Origin: DAORDI01 sp035345895 | GTDB taxonomy: Bacteria > Spirochaetota > Leptospiria > Leptospirales > Leptospiraceae | Assembly (NCBI GenBank): GCA_035345895.1 | Contig: DAORDI010000063.1 | Coordinates: forward strand, 1 to 22,215 | Reading direction: 5' to 3' | Length of the DNA stretch: 22,215 nucleotides | Shown here: piece by piece, positions 7,875-15,925 of the stretch | Layout of the letters: every line of letters starts with the position of its first letter | Numbering within the stretch: position 1 is the first letter of the stretch | Program-made: the position numbers and the translations under genes | Notes under the pieces: model-generated | Database searches by the model: none | The model's input: only the letters and a program-made list of their open reading frames with translations | Told to the model about the DNA's origin: nothing

Positions 7875-9536
7875 TCAGTTCCTGAATTCTCCGACAGATT
7901 TTTCCTCGTTTTCGTAAATAAAGCGCACAGCATTCTGTATTTCCCTGTTACCCGGATTTTCTGAGGCCAGTTTTTTCAGAATGTAATGAGATTCTTCCCT
8001 TCTTCCTAAGACAAGCAGGCATATGCTCAGATTGATATATGCCCTATTGTTCTGCATATGCAGGTTTTCCGACAGTTCAATTGATTTCCAGTAGGAAGCT
8101 TCAGCGGCCTGGAATCTTTTCAGCCGCATCAGTGAATTTGCACGGTTGAAATAGAGGATCGAAGTATCCCAGGAATCCCTTCTGGATGTCGGCGGATACA
8201 ATGAGACTGCCATATCTGCGGTTTCTGCCGCCTTCTCATGTCGGTTTTCGGCAGCATAGATAAGTGCCAGACTCAGATACGGAATTTTTGATTTTGGCGC
8301 AGTCCATAGAGAATGATTCCAGAGACTTTCAGAGCTGTTCCATACTGCGTGCATATACTGTCCAACGACTGCTTCTGCACTCAGAAAGATGATGAATCCC
8401 GTCCGAAAAAAAATATTTATTAATATATTTTCATTATATATTGCCCATTTTACTCCAGCAGAGAGCAGAAGAAAAAAAGGAAGAGCAAGGTATCGTTCAG
8501 CAGTAATTGAATTGCCGGAAAGTTCAATTGGATAAATCTGCAGAACAGGCAGAAGTGAAACCCAGAAGCAGGCAAGCAGAGTCCCGATTTCCGGCTTTCG
8601 GAAGGCAATGAATATGCTGAATGCTGCAGATGCACTGAATAAGACTAGTTCCGAAATTGAAAAGGGGTTCATCAGTACAGGAAGTTCTGAATAGTGAATG
8701 GGTCCGTTCAGTTTGAAAAGAAGCAGAATTCTGAGATCAGTGACTGCAGTTCTGGCAGTCAGCAGGATATGAGAAATAAAATCTCCCGGTTCAATAGGCA
8801 TACCGCCTGATTTCCAGACATAGCCCATAAGCAGAGGTCTGAGAGACAGAGCCGCAAGAATGCCTGCAGCTGAAAGGGCAGGATGCAGAAAGACAGCTTT
8901 TGAGACCTGAAAAGAATTTTGTCTGTGAAGTGCAAAAAAAAGAATCAGCACAGGAAATATGACTGCTGTTTCCTTGGTCAGGATGGAAATAAAGGAGAGA
9001 GAAAAACTCAGAACGTACTGCCTTCGTCCGTTCTTCAGTGAATTCAGAAGGATAAGCACGGAAAATACGATCATCAGAAGATCAAATCTGTTTGTGGCCT
9101 GACTGATCAGTTCGGACTGAATGGGATGAATGATCCATACAGATGCGGCACCGATAGGAATCCATCTTTTTCTGTCTTTGAGAGGTTCTGTCAGTGCATT
9201 GAAGAACTGAAATACCAGTCCTGATGCAGCAGTAAACAGTATCAGATTCAGAAGTTTGTAGAAGAAAGGGACCGTTCCGTAAATGCAGGATTCAAAATAA
9301 TATAAGGCACTTATAATAGGTCTGAAGTAATTCACATTGAAATAAAAGGGTTTTGTAAAGACTCTGGAAAAGTCGGTTCCGCACGAATATGTCTTTGCCT
9401 CCAGAAAAAGAATTGAATCATCCCAGGTAAAATTTCCCCAGAGGACAGAAATGTGAAAAAGAAATGCTCCCGCGAGAATGTATTTCAGACAGGTTGTTTC
9501 CGATTTTGGCTGATTGATCTTCTTTCCTGATTTCAT
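7875..9536 (-). CDS. TMTC-like GT-C membrane protein with C-terminal TPR repeats
   Basis: This 553-aa protein has about ten hydrophobic segments over residues 18-405, then a soluble domain (about 415-545) with TPR-like helix pairs (for example residues containing YFNRANSLMRLKRFQAAEASYWKSI). The membrane part carries the marks of the TMTC/PMT-related GT-C group. TWDD is at 37-40 in the first loop, FRPI at 71-74, and HPIQSELISQATNRFDLL at about 137-154, matching the TMTC pattern HPxHxE...R.DLL. TKET follows at 187-190. Eukaryotic TMTCs are O-mannosyltransferases using dolichol-phosphate mannose, and bacterial relatives are mostly uncharacterised. It could share a polyprenyl-phosphate donor with the cassette at 744-3512; that is inference. 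No Shine-Dalgarno site precedes the ATG at 9536, and a TAGCAT box lies 11 bases upstream. It is followed by the helicase gene. Confidence 0.75.
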   Translation of the reverse strand: MKSGKKINQPKSETTCLKYILAGAFLFHISVLWGNFTWDDSILFLEAKTYSCGTDFSRVFTKPFYFNVNYFRPIISALYYFESCIYGTVPFFYKLLNLILFTAASGLVFQFFNALTEPLKDRKRWIPIGAASVWIIHPIQSELISQATNRFDLLMIVFSVLILLNSLKNGRRQYVLSFSLSFISILTKETAVIFPVLILFFALHRQNSFQVSKAVFLHPALSAAGILAALSLRPLLMGYVWKSGGMPIEPGDFISHILLTARTAVTDLRILLLFKLNGPIHYSELPVLMNPFSISELVLFSASAAFSIFIAFRKPEIGTLLACFWVSLLPVLQIYPIELSGNSITAERYLALPFFLLLSAGVKWAIYNENILINIFFRTGFIIFLSAEAVVGQYMHAVWNSSESLWNHSLWTAPKSKIPYLSLALIYAAENRHEKAAETADMAVSLYPPTSRRDSWDTSILYFNRANSLMRLKRFQAAEASYWKSIELSENLHMQNNRAYINLSICLLVLGRREESHYILKKLASENPGNREIQNAVRFIYENEEKSVGEFRN

Positions 9537-9644
9537 CTGTTATGCTAAATCAGTACTTTAATTCCTCGTCGGAAAGCAAGAAAGAATTTGAAGAATGAGG
9601 CAGTATTTTCACACTGGAATTCTGAATAATTGCGGAGGGCTGCT

Positions 9645-10697
9645 TTGAGAGAATTTAATTTAAGGGAAATCGGCGGGTTATTGGCCGGAAGCAGGATTAT
9701 AAATTCTGCTGAGCCGGAAAAAACAGTTTTTCATTCACTTGGATCCTTGGAATCAGGGAAAGGGAAATTTCTTTCCTTTGCTGCAGGAAAGGGGAATCTT
9801 AAGTCTGCAAAGGCTTCCGGAGCCGCAGCGCTGATTATCAGTCCTGATCTGGAGAAGGAAATCTCTGTTCCTGCGGTCGTTGCAGAAAATGTGGAGCTGG
9901 CTCTTTCTATGATATTGAGCTATATGTATCCTCCCAAGAAGCCTGAGGGTAAAATTGAATCCACTTCGGCTGTCCATTCCTCAGCAAAAATAGGCAAGGG
10001 CACATATTTGGGACATTTTGTGTCTGTAGGTGAGAATTCGACTGTAGGTGAAAACTGCATTATCGAAGACGGTGTTAAAATTGGGATGAATGTTCATATC
10101 GGAGACAATGCCAGAATAGGAATGAACTGTGTATTTCATGATGATACTGTCATCGGGAAAAATTTTACTGTATTCGGAAATTCTACATTTGGAGGAGACG
10201 GATTCCGTTTTGTCACAGTCAAAGGAATCCATCATAAAATACCTCAGATTGGAAAAGTTGTCGTTGGGGATGATGTGGAGATAGGTTCCAACTGCTGTGT
10301 GGACAGAGGGGGGCTTGAGGATACAGTAATTGGGAATGGGTGCAAGTTTGACAATCAGGTGCATGTCGGCCACAACGTAAGGATCGGAAATAACGTAATC
10401 ATTGCAGGTCAGAGCGGTGTTGCAGGAAGCACTGTCATAGGAAACAATGTACTCATAGGCGGGGCCTGTGCAGTATCGGATCACTTAGTCGTGCCTGATG
10501 ACAGCATCATTGCGGGCGGAACAGGGATGAGAACTTCACCGAAAGAAAAAGGAATTTACATCGGCTGGGATTGGGGAATGACTTATCCTGAGTTTCAGAA
10601 AGCAAGAGTCAATATTAAACATTTGATAGGCTTCAATAAATGGGCATCCAGAATTAAGGCTATTGAGAAACAGCTTGGGATAAAAGCTGAGGAATAA
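9645..10697 (+). CDS. lpxD: UDP-3-O-acylglucosamine N-acyltransferase LpxD (lipid A biosynthesis)
   Basis: This 350-aa enzyme adds the second acyl chain to UDP-3-O-acylglucosamine in lipid A synthesis in the cytoplasm. An N-terminal uridine-binding domain (about 1-105) precedes a left-handed beta-helix of hexapeptide repeats (about 106-295) and a C-terminal helix (about 312-345). The catalytic histidine is very likely His243 in DNQVHVGHNVRIG, matching His239 of the E. coli enzyme. GGDGFRF (183-189) is the conserved acyl-carrier-binding loop. The start chosen is TTG 9645, because GGAGGG (9634-9639) lies 5 bases before it. An in-frame TTG at 9630 lies upstream of that site and is therefore unlikely. 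The gene is transcribed alone, divergent from the TMTC-like gene and convergent with the deaminase gene, whose stop is only two bases away. Confidence 0.95.
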   Translation: MREFNLREIGGLLAGSRIINSAEPEKTVFHSLGSLESGKGKFLSFAAGKGNLKSAKASGAAALIISPDLEKEISVPAVVAENVELALSMILSYMYPPKKPEGKIESTSAVHSSAKIGKGTYLGHFVSVGENSTVGENCIIEDGVKIGMNVHIGDNARIGMNCVFHDDTVIGKNFTVFGNSTFGGDGFRFVTVKGIHHKIPQIGKVVVGDDVEIGSNCCVDRGGLEDTVIGNGCKFDNQVHVGHNVRIGNNVIIAGQSGVAGSTVIGNNVLIGGACAVSDHLVVPDDSIIAGGTGMRTSPKEKGIYIGWDWGMTYPEFQKARVNIKHLIGFNKWASRIKAIEKQLGIKAEE

Positions 10698-10699
10698 AG

Positions 10700-12034
10700 T
10701 TAAAACTGAAATCTCTGGCGGAGTTTGGAAATCTCTGATTCCATTCTTTTCCAGAGTTTATCCTTTTTAGGATAAAATGAAGAATGGACTCCTTTTTTCA
10801 GGAGGTCAATAATTTCATCTACAGTAAAGTCCAAATGCTTAAACAGTTTATAATATTCATCTGTGAGCGAAACATTGAATATTTCCGGATCATCTGTATT
10901 GATGCTTGTGATAATTCCCAAATCATAATAGTATCTGACAGGATGATTCTCTTCCTTGCGGACATACTTTCCAGTGAACAGATTGCTTGTCAGACAAATT
11001 TCAATCGGTATCTTCTGTTCTTTAATATATTTTAAAAGTTCTGGATCCTGAATGGCAGAGGTGCCGTGACCGATCCTTTCTGCCTGAAGTATTTTCAGTG
11101 AGTCCCATATTGACCAAGGCCCATCATCCTCGCCTGAGTGAGCTACACAGTGAAGTCCGGATTCTCGTGCCTTTCTGAATACCGGTTCATAATCTCTGGC
11201 AGGACCCATCAGTTCAGCTCCGCCCAGACCGATTCCTATGACTTCATCATACTTCAGTCTGAGCACCTTGGCAAGATTGGCCATAGCATTGTCTACACCG
11301 AAAGTTCTGGATACATCAACAAGTATTGCAATTTCTATTCCAAAGTCTTTCTTCACTTCATGAATTTTTTGAATGATGTTTTCCATGATCTCATTAAAAT
11401 CGAGACCGTTCTGAATGAATCTGGTCGGTGCAAGAAATACCTCTGCATAAATAATATTATCTGCACGCATATATTCTGCGAGACTCTCTACAAGGTAGCT
11501 GAAATCTTCAGGTTCCTTGATTGCACTCTGGATAAAAAAGAAAAGCTGGATGAATCCGTTCAGATCCTTGAAGTTGAACTTCTCCTCGAATTCTTTTTCA
11601 TTATATTCTATATCATTCTTGCGAAGCAGTTTTTTGAGTGTTTCCTTGTTGATGCATGCTTCCAGATGAAGATGAATTTCTGTCTTTGGAAGAAGCTTCA
11701 GGAACTGGTATATATCATTTGTTTCTACAGGTACGATCGGAGAAAATTCTTCTTTTTCCTCATCAGCTTCCGTTTCAGAAATGATCTGACCGTTCAGATG
11801 AACTGTGAGCCAGGCAGGAGGATTTTTAACAGGAAGACCGAGAAGTGAATTTTTTTCTGCAGAAAGGGACTGAATCTGCTGGTCAAATGCAGACTGAAGA
11901 TTGGCAAAGTAAGGTCTGTCCTCTGACAGGCGGTTCCTCAATCGATGCAGTTCATTGATATCACGGTCAATGATTGCGATTCGCTTAAGAATCTGTTCGA
12001 AACTTGCCTTTACTGTTCTCTGAGTCATCTGCAC
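10700..12034 (-). CDS. Adenosine deaminase-family amidohydrolase with N-terminal extension
   Basis: This 444-aa protein has a complete metal-dependent deaminase core. HLHLEA at 121-126 holds zinc ligands His121 and His123, GGAE is at 271-274, and AHSGEDDG at 298-305 holds ligand His299 and catalytic Glu302. RIGHG is at 320-324 and NTDDP at 379-383. Typical bacterial adenosine deaminases are about 330-350 aa. Here about 110 residues precede the core, with heptad-like helices at about 10-65. The position after HxHL is Glu125 where adenosine deaminase has Asp. Glu is usual in adenine deaminases, whereas HSGEDDGPxSI and RIGHG look like adenosine deaminase. The substrate (adenosine, adenine or aminofutalosine) is thus open. 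The start is GTG 12034; ATG 12028 is also possible. A likely promoter is TTGCCT (12078-12073), a 16-base spacer and TACAAT (12056-12051). Confidence 0.88.
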   Translation of the reverse strand: MQMTQRTVKASFEQILKRIAIIDRDINELHRLRNRLSEDRPYFANLQSAFDQQIQSLSAEKNSLLGLPVKNPPAWLTVHLNGQIISETEADEEKEEFSPIVPVETNDIYQFLKLLPKTEIHLHLEACINKETLKKLLRKNDIEYNEKEFEEKFNFKDLNGFIQLFFFIQSAIKEPEDFSYLVESLAEYMRADNIIYAEVFLAPTRFIQNGLDFNEIMENIIQKIHEVKKDFGIEIAILVDVSRTFGVDNAMANLAKVLRLKYDEVIGIGLGGAELMGPARDYEPVFRKARESGLHCVAHSGEDDGPWSIWDSLKILQAERIGHGTSAIQDPELLKYIKEQKIPIEICLTSNLFTGKYVRKEENHPVRYYYDLGIITSINTDDPEIFNVSLTDEYYKLFKHLDFTVDEIIDLLKKGVHSSFYPKKDKLWKRMESEISKLRQRFQF

Positions 12035-12122
12035 GGCTTTGCTCTCTATAATTGTACAGATCAGGCTTTAAAAGGCAACAAAAAATGTAAATCAGCAGAT
12101 ATTTTTAGTAGAAATAGGATGC

Positions 12123-12150
12123 TTGACATTGTTCGAAGGACGCATATCCA
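12123..12150 (+). promoter_or_regulatory. Candidate promoter of the MBL-fold gene, possibly leaderless
   Basis: A consensus TTGACA (12123-12128) starts exactly 35 bases before the ATG at 12158. The best -10 box is TATCCA (12145-12150, 16-base spacer), which is weak. Its expected start point would fall at or next to the ATG. No Shine-Dalgarno site is correctly placed; a GAAGGA is about 18 bases upstream, too far. Confidence 0.35.
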
Positions 12151-12157
12151 AGTATTT

Positions 12158-12805
12158 ATGTCGTTAGAAATCAAAACTTTTCCTGTGTATCCATTGGGAT
12201 GCAACTGCAGTATTCTGTTCTCAAAAGAAGAAAAAAAAGCTGTAGTCATAGATCCGGGAGGCGATGAGGATAAAATTCAGAAAATTCTTTCTGATGAGGG
12301 ATTGAGTCTGGAAAGAATTATTCATACTCACGCGCATTTTGATCACTGTATGGGGACGTCAAAACTGGCCTCAATGCACAGTCATTCCAAAGTCTGTATG
12401 CATCGGGATGATTTAGGTCTTTATAAGAATCTTCCTATGCAGTGCAGTTTTTTCGGAATTCATTTTCCTGCTCAGAATATCACTGAAATTTCTCATTTTC
12501 TGGAACATGATGAGGAGTTCCTGCTGGGAAAGGAGAAGATTAGAGTTATTCATACACCAGGTCATACTCCCGGCTCGGTCTGTTTCCATCTGGAATTTTC
12601 AGGAAAATCACTTCTATTCAGTGGAGACACTTTATTTGCAGGATCAATCGGCAGAACGGATCTTTGGGGCGGTGATTATGGGAAGATTATCGACTCAATA
12701 AAGGAGAGACTGTTCACTTTGGAGGATGAGACTTTAGTGATTCCGGGACACGGAGAAGAGACTAGAATTTTCGAAGAAAGGAAATTCAACCCCTTCTTCA
12801 ATTAA
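12158..12805 (+). CDS. MBL-fold metallohydrolase, glyoxalase II-like
   Basis: This 215-aa protein belongs to the metallo-beta-lactamase superfamily, in the short glyoxalase II-like group. Metal-binding residues are all present. THAHFDH (57-63) gives His58, His60, Asp62 and His63, HTPGHTPGSV has His136, FSGDTLF has Asp157, and IPGHGEET has His198. GSIGRTDLWGGD (162-173) is the usual loop after the bridging aspartate. It lacks the extra C-terminal helical domain of true glyoxalase II, so the thioester substrate, if any, is not defined. The start at 12158 fits the family's usual N-terminus (a strand, then PLGCNCSIL). The open frame extends upstream to 11945, but that part overlaps the deaminase gene and has no family similarity that I can see. 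It converges with the FcpA-like gene across a shared terminator. Confidence 0.9.
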   Translation: MSLEIKTFPVYPLGCNCSILFSKEEKKAVVIDPGGDEDKIQKILSDEGLSLERIIHTHAHFDHCMGTSKLASMHSHSKVCMHRDDLGLYKNLPMQCSFFGIHFPAQNITEISHFLEHDEEFLLGKEKIRVIHTPGHTPGSVCFHLEFSGKSLLFSGDTLFAGSIGRTDLWGGDYGKIIDSIKERLFTLEDETLVIPGHGEETRIFEERKFNPFFN

Positions 12806-12813
12806 GAAATCAT

Positions 12814-12864
12814 TTCAATTAAATAAAACAACCCCCGCAAGGGCTGTTTTATTTAAATTGAAAG
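12814..12864. terminator. Bidirectional terminator between convergent genes
   Basis: A long hairpin has the arms CAATTAAATAAAACAACCC (12816-12834) and GGGCTGTTTTATTTAAATTG (12841-12860), paired except for one bulge and one mismatch, with a 6-base loop. The GC core flanked by A-rich and T-rich arms gives a U-run on either strand, serving both the MBL gene and the FcpA-like gene. Confidence 0.9.
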
Positions 12865-12876
12865 AGGTATTGTGGA

Positions 12877-13794
12877 TTACGGAGTCACAGAAATAACTTC
12901 GTCTTTGTTTACAAGGTCAACTATATGCTTGTATTCAACAGATCCTTTTCCATACTTCAGTTCAGTTGCTCTCAGAAGATGAACATTTTTCTTGTTCTTC
13001 AGTTTCTGAATTTGATCATCTGATCCAGCTTTGTATTTTTTCAGTGTATTTTCTTCAAAAGAGTAGCAGCTAGCAAGATATTTGTGAGCTGGGTAATCTT
13101 TTTCATTGTTATCAATTTCCAAATAGAGTTCAATTATAGGGATACACTGTGGATAGTTTTGAGTGTCATATTCTGCCATAATCCAAGCTCTGTAAATTGC
13201 AGACATAAGATCTTTGTATGCTTTTTCTTCTCTCAGATCAGGGTTAGTTACTTCATCCATATGACCGATAGCTTTTGTGAAGTAAGTCACAGCAGCAAGC
13301 TTTGCAGAAAGTTTTTCTCTTTGGATATGTCTTTCTTCAGCGGCTTTTCTATCGATTTTTTGCCAATACCATTTTTCGTTCAGTCTTTTTTTCTCAGCCT
13401 GTTCTTTACGGTATTGCTCTACATTTTCTCTCATCTTCAGAATAGTGTTCATTCCGGACTGGTAGGAAGAAAGAGCCAGTCTGTATTTGTTGTTTGAATA
13501 AGACTTAGAAAGTTTATGCAACTCTTCGAAAGCTTTATTGTATCCAACAAAGTCAGGATTTCTCCACATTGCTTCCTGCTTAATGATGTCCTTTTTTCTT
13601 TTCTTTTCTTCGTCAGAAGCTTTAGGATCATCTTCGTCACTGTCAGCAATTAATTCCCCTTTAATCACAGCCTCTTCTTCAGCAGCCGCATCTGTTTTTG
13701 CCGGTGCTGCTGTAGCTGGAGCTCCAGCTTGTGCAAAAAGTCCATTTAGGCTGAACAAAACGAAAAGGATAAATAATACTTTGGCTTTACTCAT
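12877..13794 (-). CDS. fcpA: FcpA-like flagellar coiling/sheath protein
   Basis: The start is ATG 13794, because AAAGG lies 8 bases before it; an in-frame TTG at 13800 has a worse position. The 305-aa product has a signal peptide (MSKAKVLFILFVLFSLNGLFAQ), an Ala/Pro/Thr-rich then acidic linker, and a highly charged, mostly helical remainder. That remainder includes a WYWQKIDRKAAEERH segment and TPR-like helices (AVTYFTKAIGHMDEV and the following region). Length, export signal, the EEKKRKKDIIKQE...WRNPDFVGYNKAFEELH segment and helical make-up fit my recollection of Leptospira FcpA, an abundant periplasmic flagellar sheath protein needed for coiled filaments and motility. I could not align it, so the symbol is tentative; a related FcpB-type or uncharacterised TPR protein is the alternative. 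It stands alone, with its own promoter and terminator, as expected for an abundant structural protein. Confidence 0.62.
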   Translation of the reverse strand: MSKAKVLFILFVLFSLNGLFAQAGAPATAAPAKTDAAAEEEAVIKGELIADSDEDDPKASDEEKKRKKDIIKQEAMWRNPDFVGYNKAFEELHKLSKSYSNNKYRLALSSYQSGMNTILKMRENVEQYRKEQAEKKRLNEKWYWQKIDRKAAEERHIQREKLSAKLAAVTYFTKAIGHMDEVTNPDLREEKAYKDLMSAIYRAWIMAEYDTQNYPQCIPIIELYLEIDNNEKDYPAHKYLASCYSFEENTLKKYKAGSDDQIQKLKNKKNVHLLRATELKYGKGSVEYKHIVDLVNKDEVISVTP

Positions 13795-13854
13795 CGTCAA
13801 TACCTTTAACTCTCTTTCAATAGTTTGGTGACGGGTTATACCGTCTCGCTAAAT

Positions 13855-13883
13855 AGTATCGGAAAAGGCCTAAACGAGGTCAA
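13855..13883 (-). promoter_or_regulatory. Promoter of the FcpA-like gene
   Basis: On the minus strand TTGACC (13883-13878), a 17-base spacer and GATACT (13860-13855) form a good sigma70-like promoter. It would give a leader of about 55 bases before the ATG at 13794. A sigma28 (flagellar) type promoter was looked for; CCGATA is present at 13862-13857, but a TAAA box at the right distance is not. Confidence 0.55.
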
Positions 13884-14338
13884 TCCATTAAATATCTTTT
13901 TTTCGACTTTAGAGGTTTTTTTTTATGAGACATAATTCTATAGGATTGCCCCATGAAAATTTCTTGAATTAAATTGAGTCTCAAAATTTCGGTCTTTTCC
14001 TGTTAACCTGCTTTGAAAAATTTTCAAAACTGTCCCCAAAAGAGCTTTCGGATGAACCGTAAATTCTGCGGTCGCACAGTCTGCCTTTTTCTGACCGCTT
14101 TTTTGACAATGCCGTCTAATGAAAAGCAGTCAGTGCCCTTCGTATGCGGTGTCGAAACTTTATTGAGCAGTCCAAGTGCGTCATTCGGTGCAATGATGCA
14201 TCTGCATCTTCTGCCGAAAAAACTGTTTCTGAAGTACTGTTTAATTATAGACTCATTACATAAACCCGGCCCAGAACCGGTCACTTCCCTGGTTCTGAAT
14301 GAAAAGTTTTTTCAGCAGGAGCAGTTTCGGGATCAGAT
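13884..14338. other. Gene-free stretch upstream of the FcpA-like gene
   Basis: No gene can be supported. A plus frame (14013-14411) and a minus frame (14024-14284) are open, but neither has a ribosome-binding site or recognisable motif, and the plus frame runs into the DUF2809 gene. Visible structure includes the palindrome TTTGAAAA-A-TTTTCAAA (14012-14028), TGAGAC/GTCTCA arms (13927-13932 and 13977-13982), and CAGAACC/GGTTCTG arms near 14270-14297. The last lies downstream of the DUF2809 stop but has no T-run. Confidence 0.5.
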
Positions 14339-14737
14339 TTATTGTCCGGGACTGCAGAAGGACAGAAATCCGGTGTCCGAAAAAAATGCGGCGCCTGCAC
14401 CTGCAGCATAAGCGATCAGATCCATAGGATCATAGACTGAGCCGAAGATGATTCTGGCAGCCTTGAAGTCGGAGAGATGCAGAAGATCCAGTATCCTCAG
14501 ATACTGCAGACCTTCTATGCCGAACGACACTGCCAGAGAAATCAGTGCGGAACGGATTGGACTCAGCAGAAAAGACCCTCTCAAGGAAAAATAAAGGAAA
14601 ACCACAACGATGAAATCTCCCGCTGTGCCTCTGATCCAGCCTGTTTTTGGAAAGAAAAGCAGAATGCATATCATCAGCAGAAGACAGAGCGCTGCGCCTG
14701 AAATATAAATCAGCCTGTTCCCTTCTGAAGTTTTCAT
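14339..14737 (-). CDS. DUF2809-family membrane protein
   Basis: This protein of about 132 aa has four hydrophobic segments. The DUF2809 pattern is recognisable: GTAGDFIVVVFLYF (the GD motif in the second segment), then FGIEGLQYLRILDLL (the conserved E.xQ motif and adjoining loop), and YDPMDLIAYAAGA near the end (the family's DL..Y..G motif). The function of DUF2809 proteins is unknown. The ATG at 14737 lies 34 bases after the stop of the phosphatase gene on the same strand, so the two are probably cotranscribed. A TTG at 14755 would add six residues; neither start has a clear ribosome-binding site. TATAAT (14776-14771) overlaps the upstream stop codon and might give a second promoter, but no good -35 box is seen. 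Confidence 0.75.
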   Translation of the reverse strand: MKTSEGNRLIYISGAALCLLLMICILLFFPKTGWIRGTAGDFIVVVFLYFSLRGSFLLSPIRSALISLAVSFGIEGLQYLRILDLLHLSDFKAARIIFGSVYDPMDLIAYAAGAGAAFFSDTGFLSFCSPGQ

Positions 14738-14771
14738 ATATGAATGGTGCGGCAAAAATAATCTTTTTTCA

Positions 14772-15848
14772 TTATAGAATATTTTTCAGGAAGTCCTTTT
14801 TTATGTCCGAAGCGTTCTGGAATGACTGCCATTTTTCCTTCGGAATTTTTGAAAAAACTTCATTGAGTCTCTTCGGGCCGTCCTCCGGATATGCATCTCT
14901 GATCAGAATCTGAAGCACCTGCTCAGTATATTTTTCTGCAAGAAAGGCGTAAGCCTCCGGATCTTTTTCTCCTGAATCTCCGACGAGAATGAATTTCCTT
15001 TTCGGGAACAGTTTCATCAGAGGTTCTATTGTACTGATCTTGTATTTATCCGGTGCCATCATCAGATTGAAAAAATCGGTGTCCGTAAGCCTGACGTACT
15101 TCATATGATAAACCCCGTCAGGGAATCCTTTGGACTGAAAGAATTCGGAGAGCATTGTGTACATCTGCCAGGGGCTTGCACTTACATAATTAATCTGTAC
15201 ATTTTTTTTTGCCCAGGATGAATAGAGATCTCCCATTCCCGGGACTTCCTTGAAAGGTTTCTGAAATGTATTTTTCAGAAGGTTGTCCTTGTTTCTGACA
15301 TCGCTGATTTTAATCGTATCATCTATGTCTGTCACAAGAGAGATCCCTGTATCCGGAACCAGATAGGTCTTTCCGCTGAAATGTCTGGAATCGTCGTCAG
15401 GAAGCTCTGCAGTGTATGAGACTGTTTCTGGAAACTTTCCGTCAGATTCCTTTTTTACTTCCAGTTTGATCTGATCCTCAAAATGTCCGTTCGCCTTGGA
15501 TCTGTTCAGCTTATAGGAAAGATTCTGGAGCCTGACTTTGACAGTCTTCCATCTCTGATTGTCAATCAGAAACCAGCGCATTCTTTCCTTGAAAATATCG
15601 GCTTCCGGAGTGTTCTGTTCTACCTTCATTCTGGAGCGCAGAAATTCGATGAAGTAGTTTCTTGTCTTTGAATCTTCTTCTTTTTCAAAAACCTGACCGT
15701 GAATAAGCACATCCCATTTTCCAGTCTCAGAATTCAGCTTCGAAACAGTAGGGAAGAATATTATCGTTTCATCTTTTTTCACTGAAATTGCCATAATGAC
15801 TGAACTTGCGGCGGCGGCACAGAAAAGGAAAACCGTTTTTTTATTCAT
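14772..15848 (-). CDS. App1-family (DUF2183) HAD-like phosphatase, probably exported
   Basis: The protein is 358 aa. The N-terminal hydrophobic stretch (residues 5-22) looks like a signal peptide or anchor. A beta-rich region (about 30-165) precedes the App1 catalytic domain (about 165-345). TDIDDTIKISDV (173-184) is the HAD motif I with Asp174 and Asp176. SASPW (223-227) is motif II, the lysine region around 269-285 is likely motif III, and GDSGEKDPEAY (290-300) is motif IV. Yeast App1 is a phosphatidate phosphatase at actin patches, and bacterial members are mainly uncharacterised lipid phosphatases; the substrate here is not known. AAGG lies 11 bases before the ATG at 15848. It appears to be followed by the DUF2809 gene in one transcript. 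A link to envelope lipid metabolism is plausible given export, but is inference. Confidence 0.85.
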   Translation of the reverse strand: MNKKTVFLFCAAAASSVIMAISVKKDETIIFFPTVSKLNSETGKWDVLIHGQVFEKEEDSKTRNYFIEFLRSRMKVEQNTPEADIFKERMRWFLIDNQRWKTVKVRLQNLSYKLNRSKANGHFEDQIKLEVKKESDGKFPETVSYTAELPDDDSRHFSGKTYLVPDTGISLVTDIDDTIKISDVRNKDNLLKNTFQKPFKEVPGMGDLYSSWAKKNVQINYVSASPWQMYTMLSEFFQSKGFPDGVYHMKYVRLTDTDFFNLMMAPDKYKISTIEPLMKLFPKRKFILVGDSGEKDPEAYAFLAEKYTEQVLQILIRDAYPEDGPKRLNEVFSKIPKEKWQSFQNASDIKKDFLKNIL

Positions 15849-15925
15849 AAAATAATATGCCTTGTATATTTTCTGAACGTGAATTCGTCAGGACACTGAA
15901 CTCATGTTTTTATAACAGTATTCAG

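Noticed and set aside
11138..11848. 236-codon plus-strand frame inside the deaminase gene
   Set aside because: It is the antisense of a strongly supported enzyme gene; no motif or ribosome-binding site supports it.
11945..12157. N-terminal extension of the MBL-fold gene
   Set aside because: It overlaps the deaminase gene's 5' end, and the family's conserved N-terminus begins at ATG 12158.
13857..13890. Sigma28 (flagellar) promoter for the FcpA-like gene
   Set aside because: CCGATA is present, but no TAAA box lies 15 bases upstream; the sigma70-like pair TTGACC/GATACT fits better.
14024..14284. 86-codon minus-strand frame downstream of the DUF2809 gene
   Set aside because: No ribosome-binding site or family signature, and the composition is not like that of neighbouring genes.
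14013..14411. 132-codon plus-strand frame
   Set aside because: It overlaps the end of the DUF2809 gene on the other strand, begins at TTG without an SD, and has no recognisable motif.
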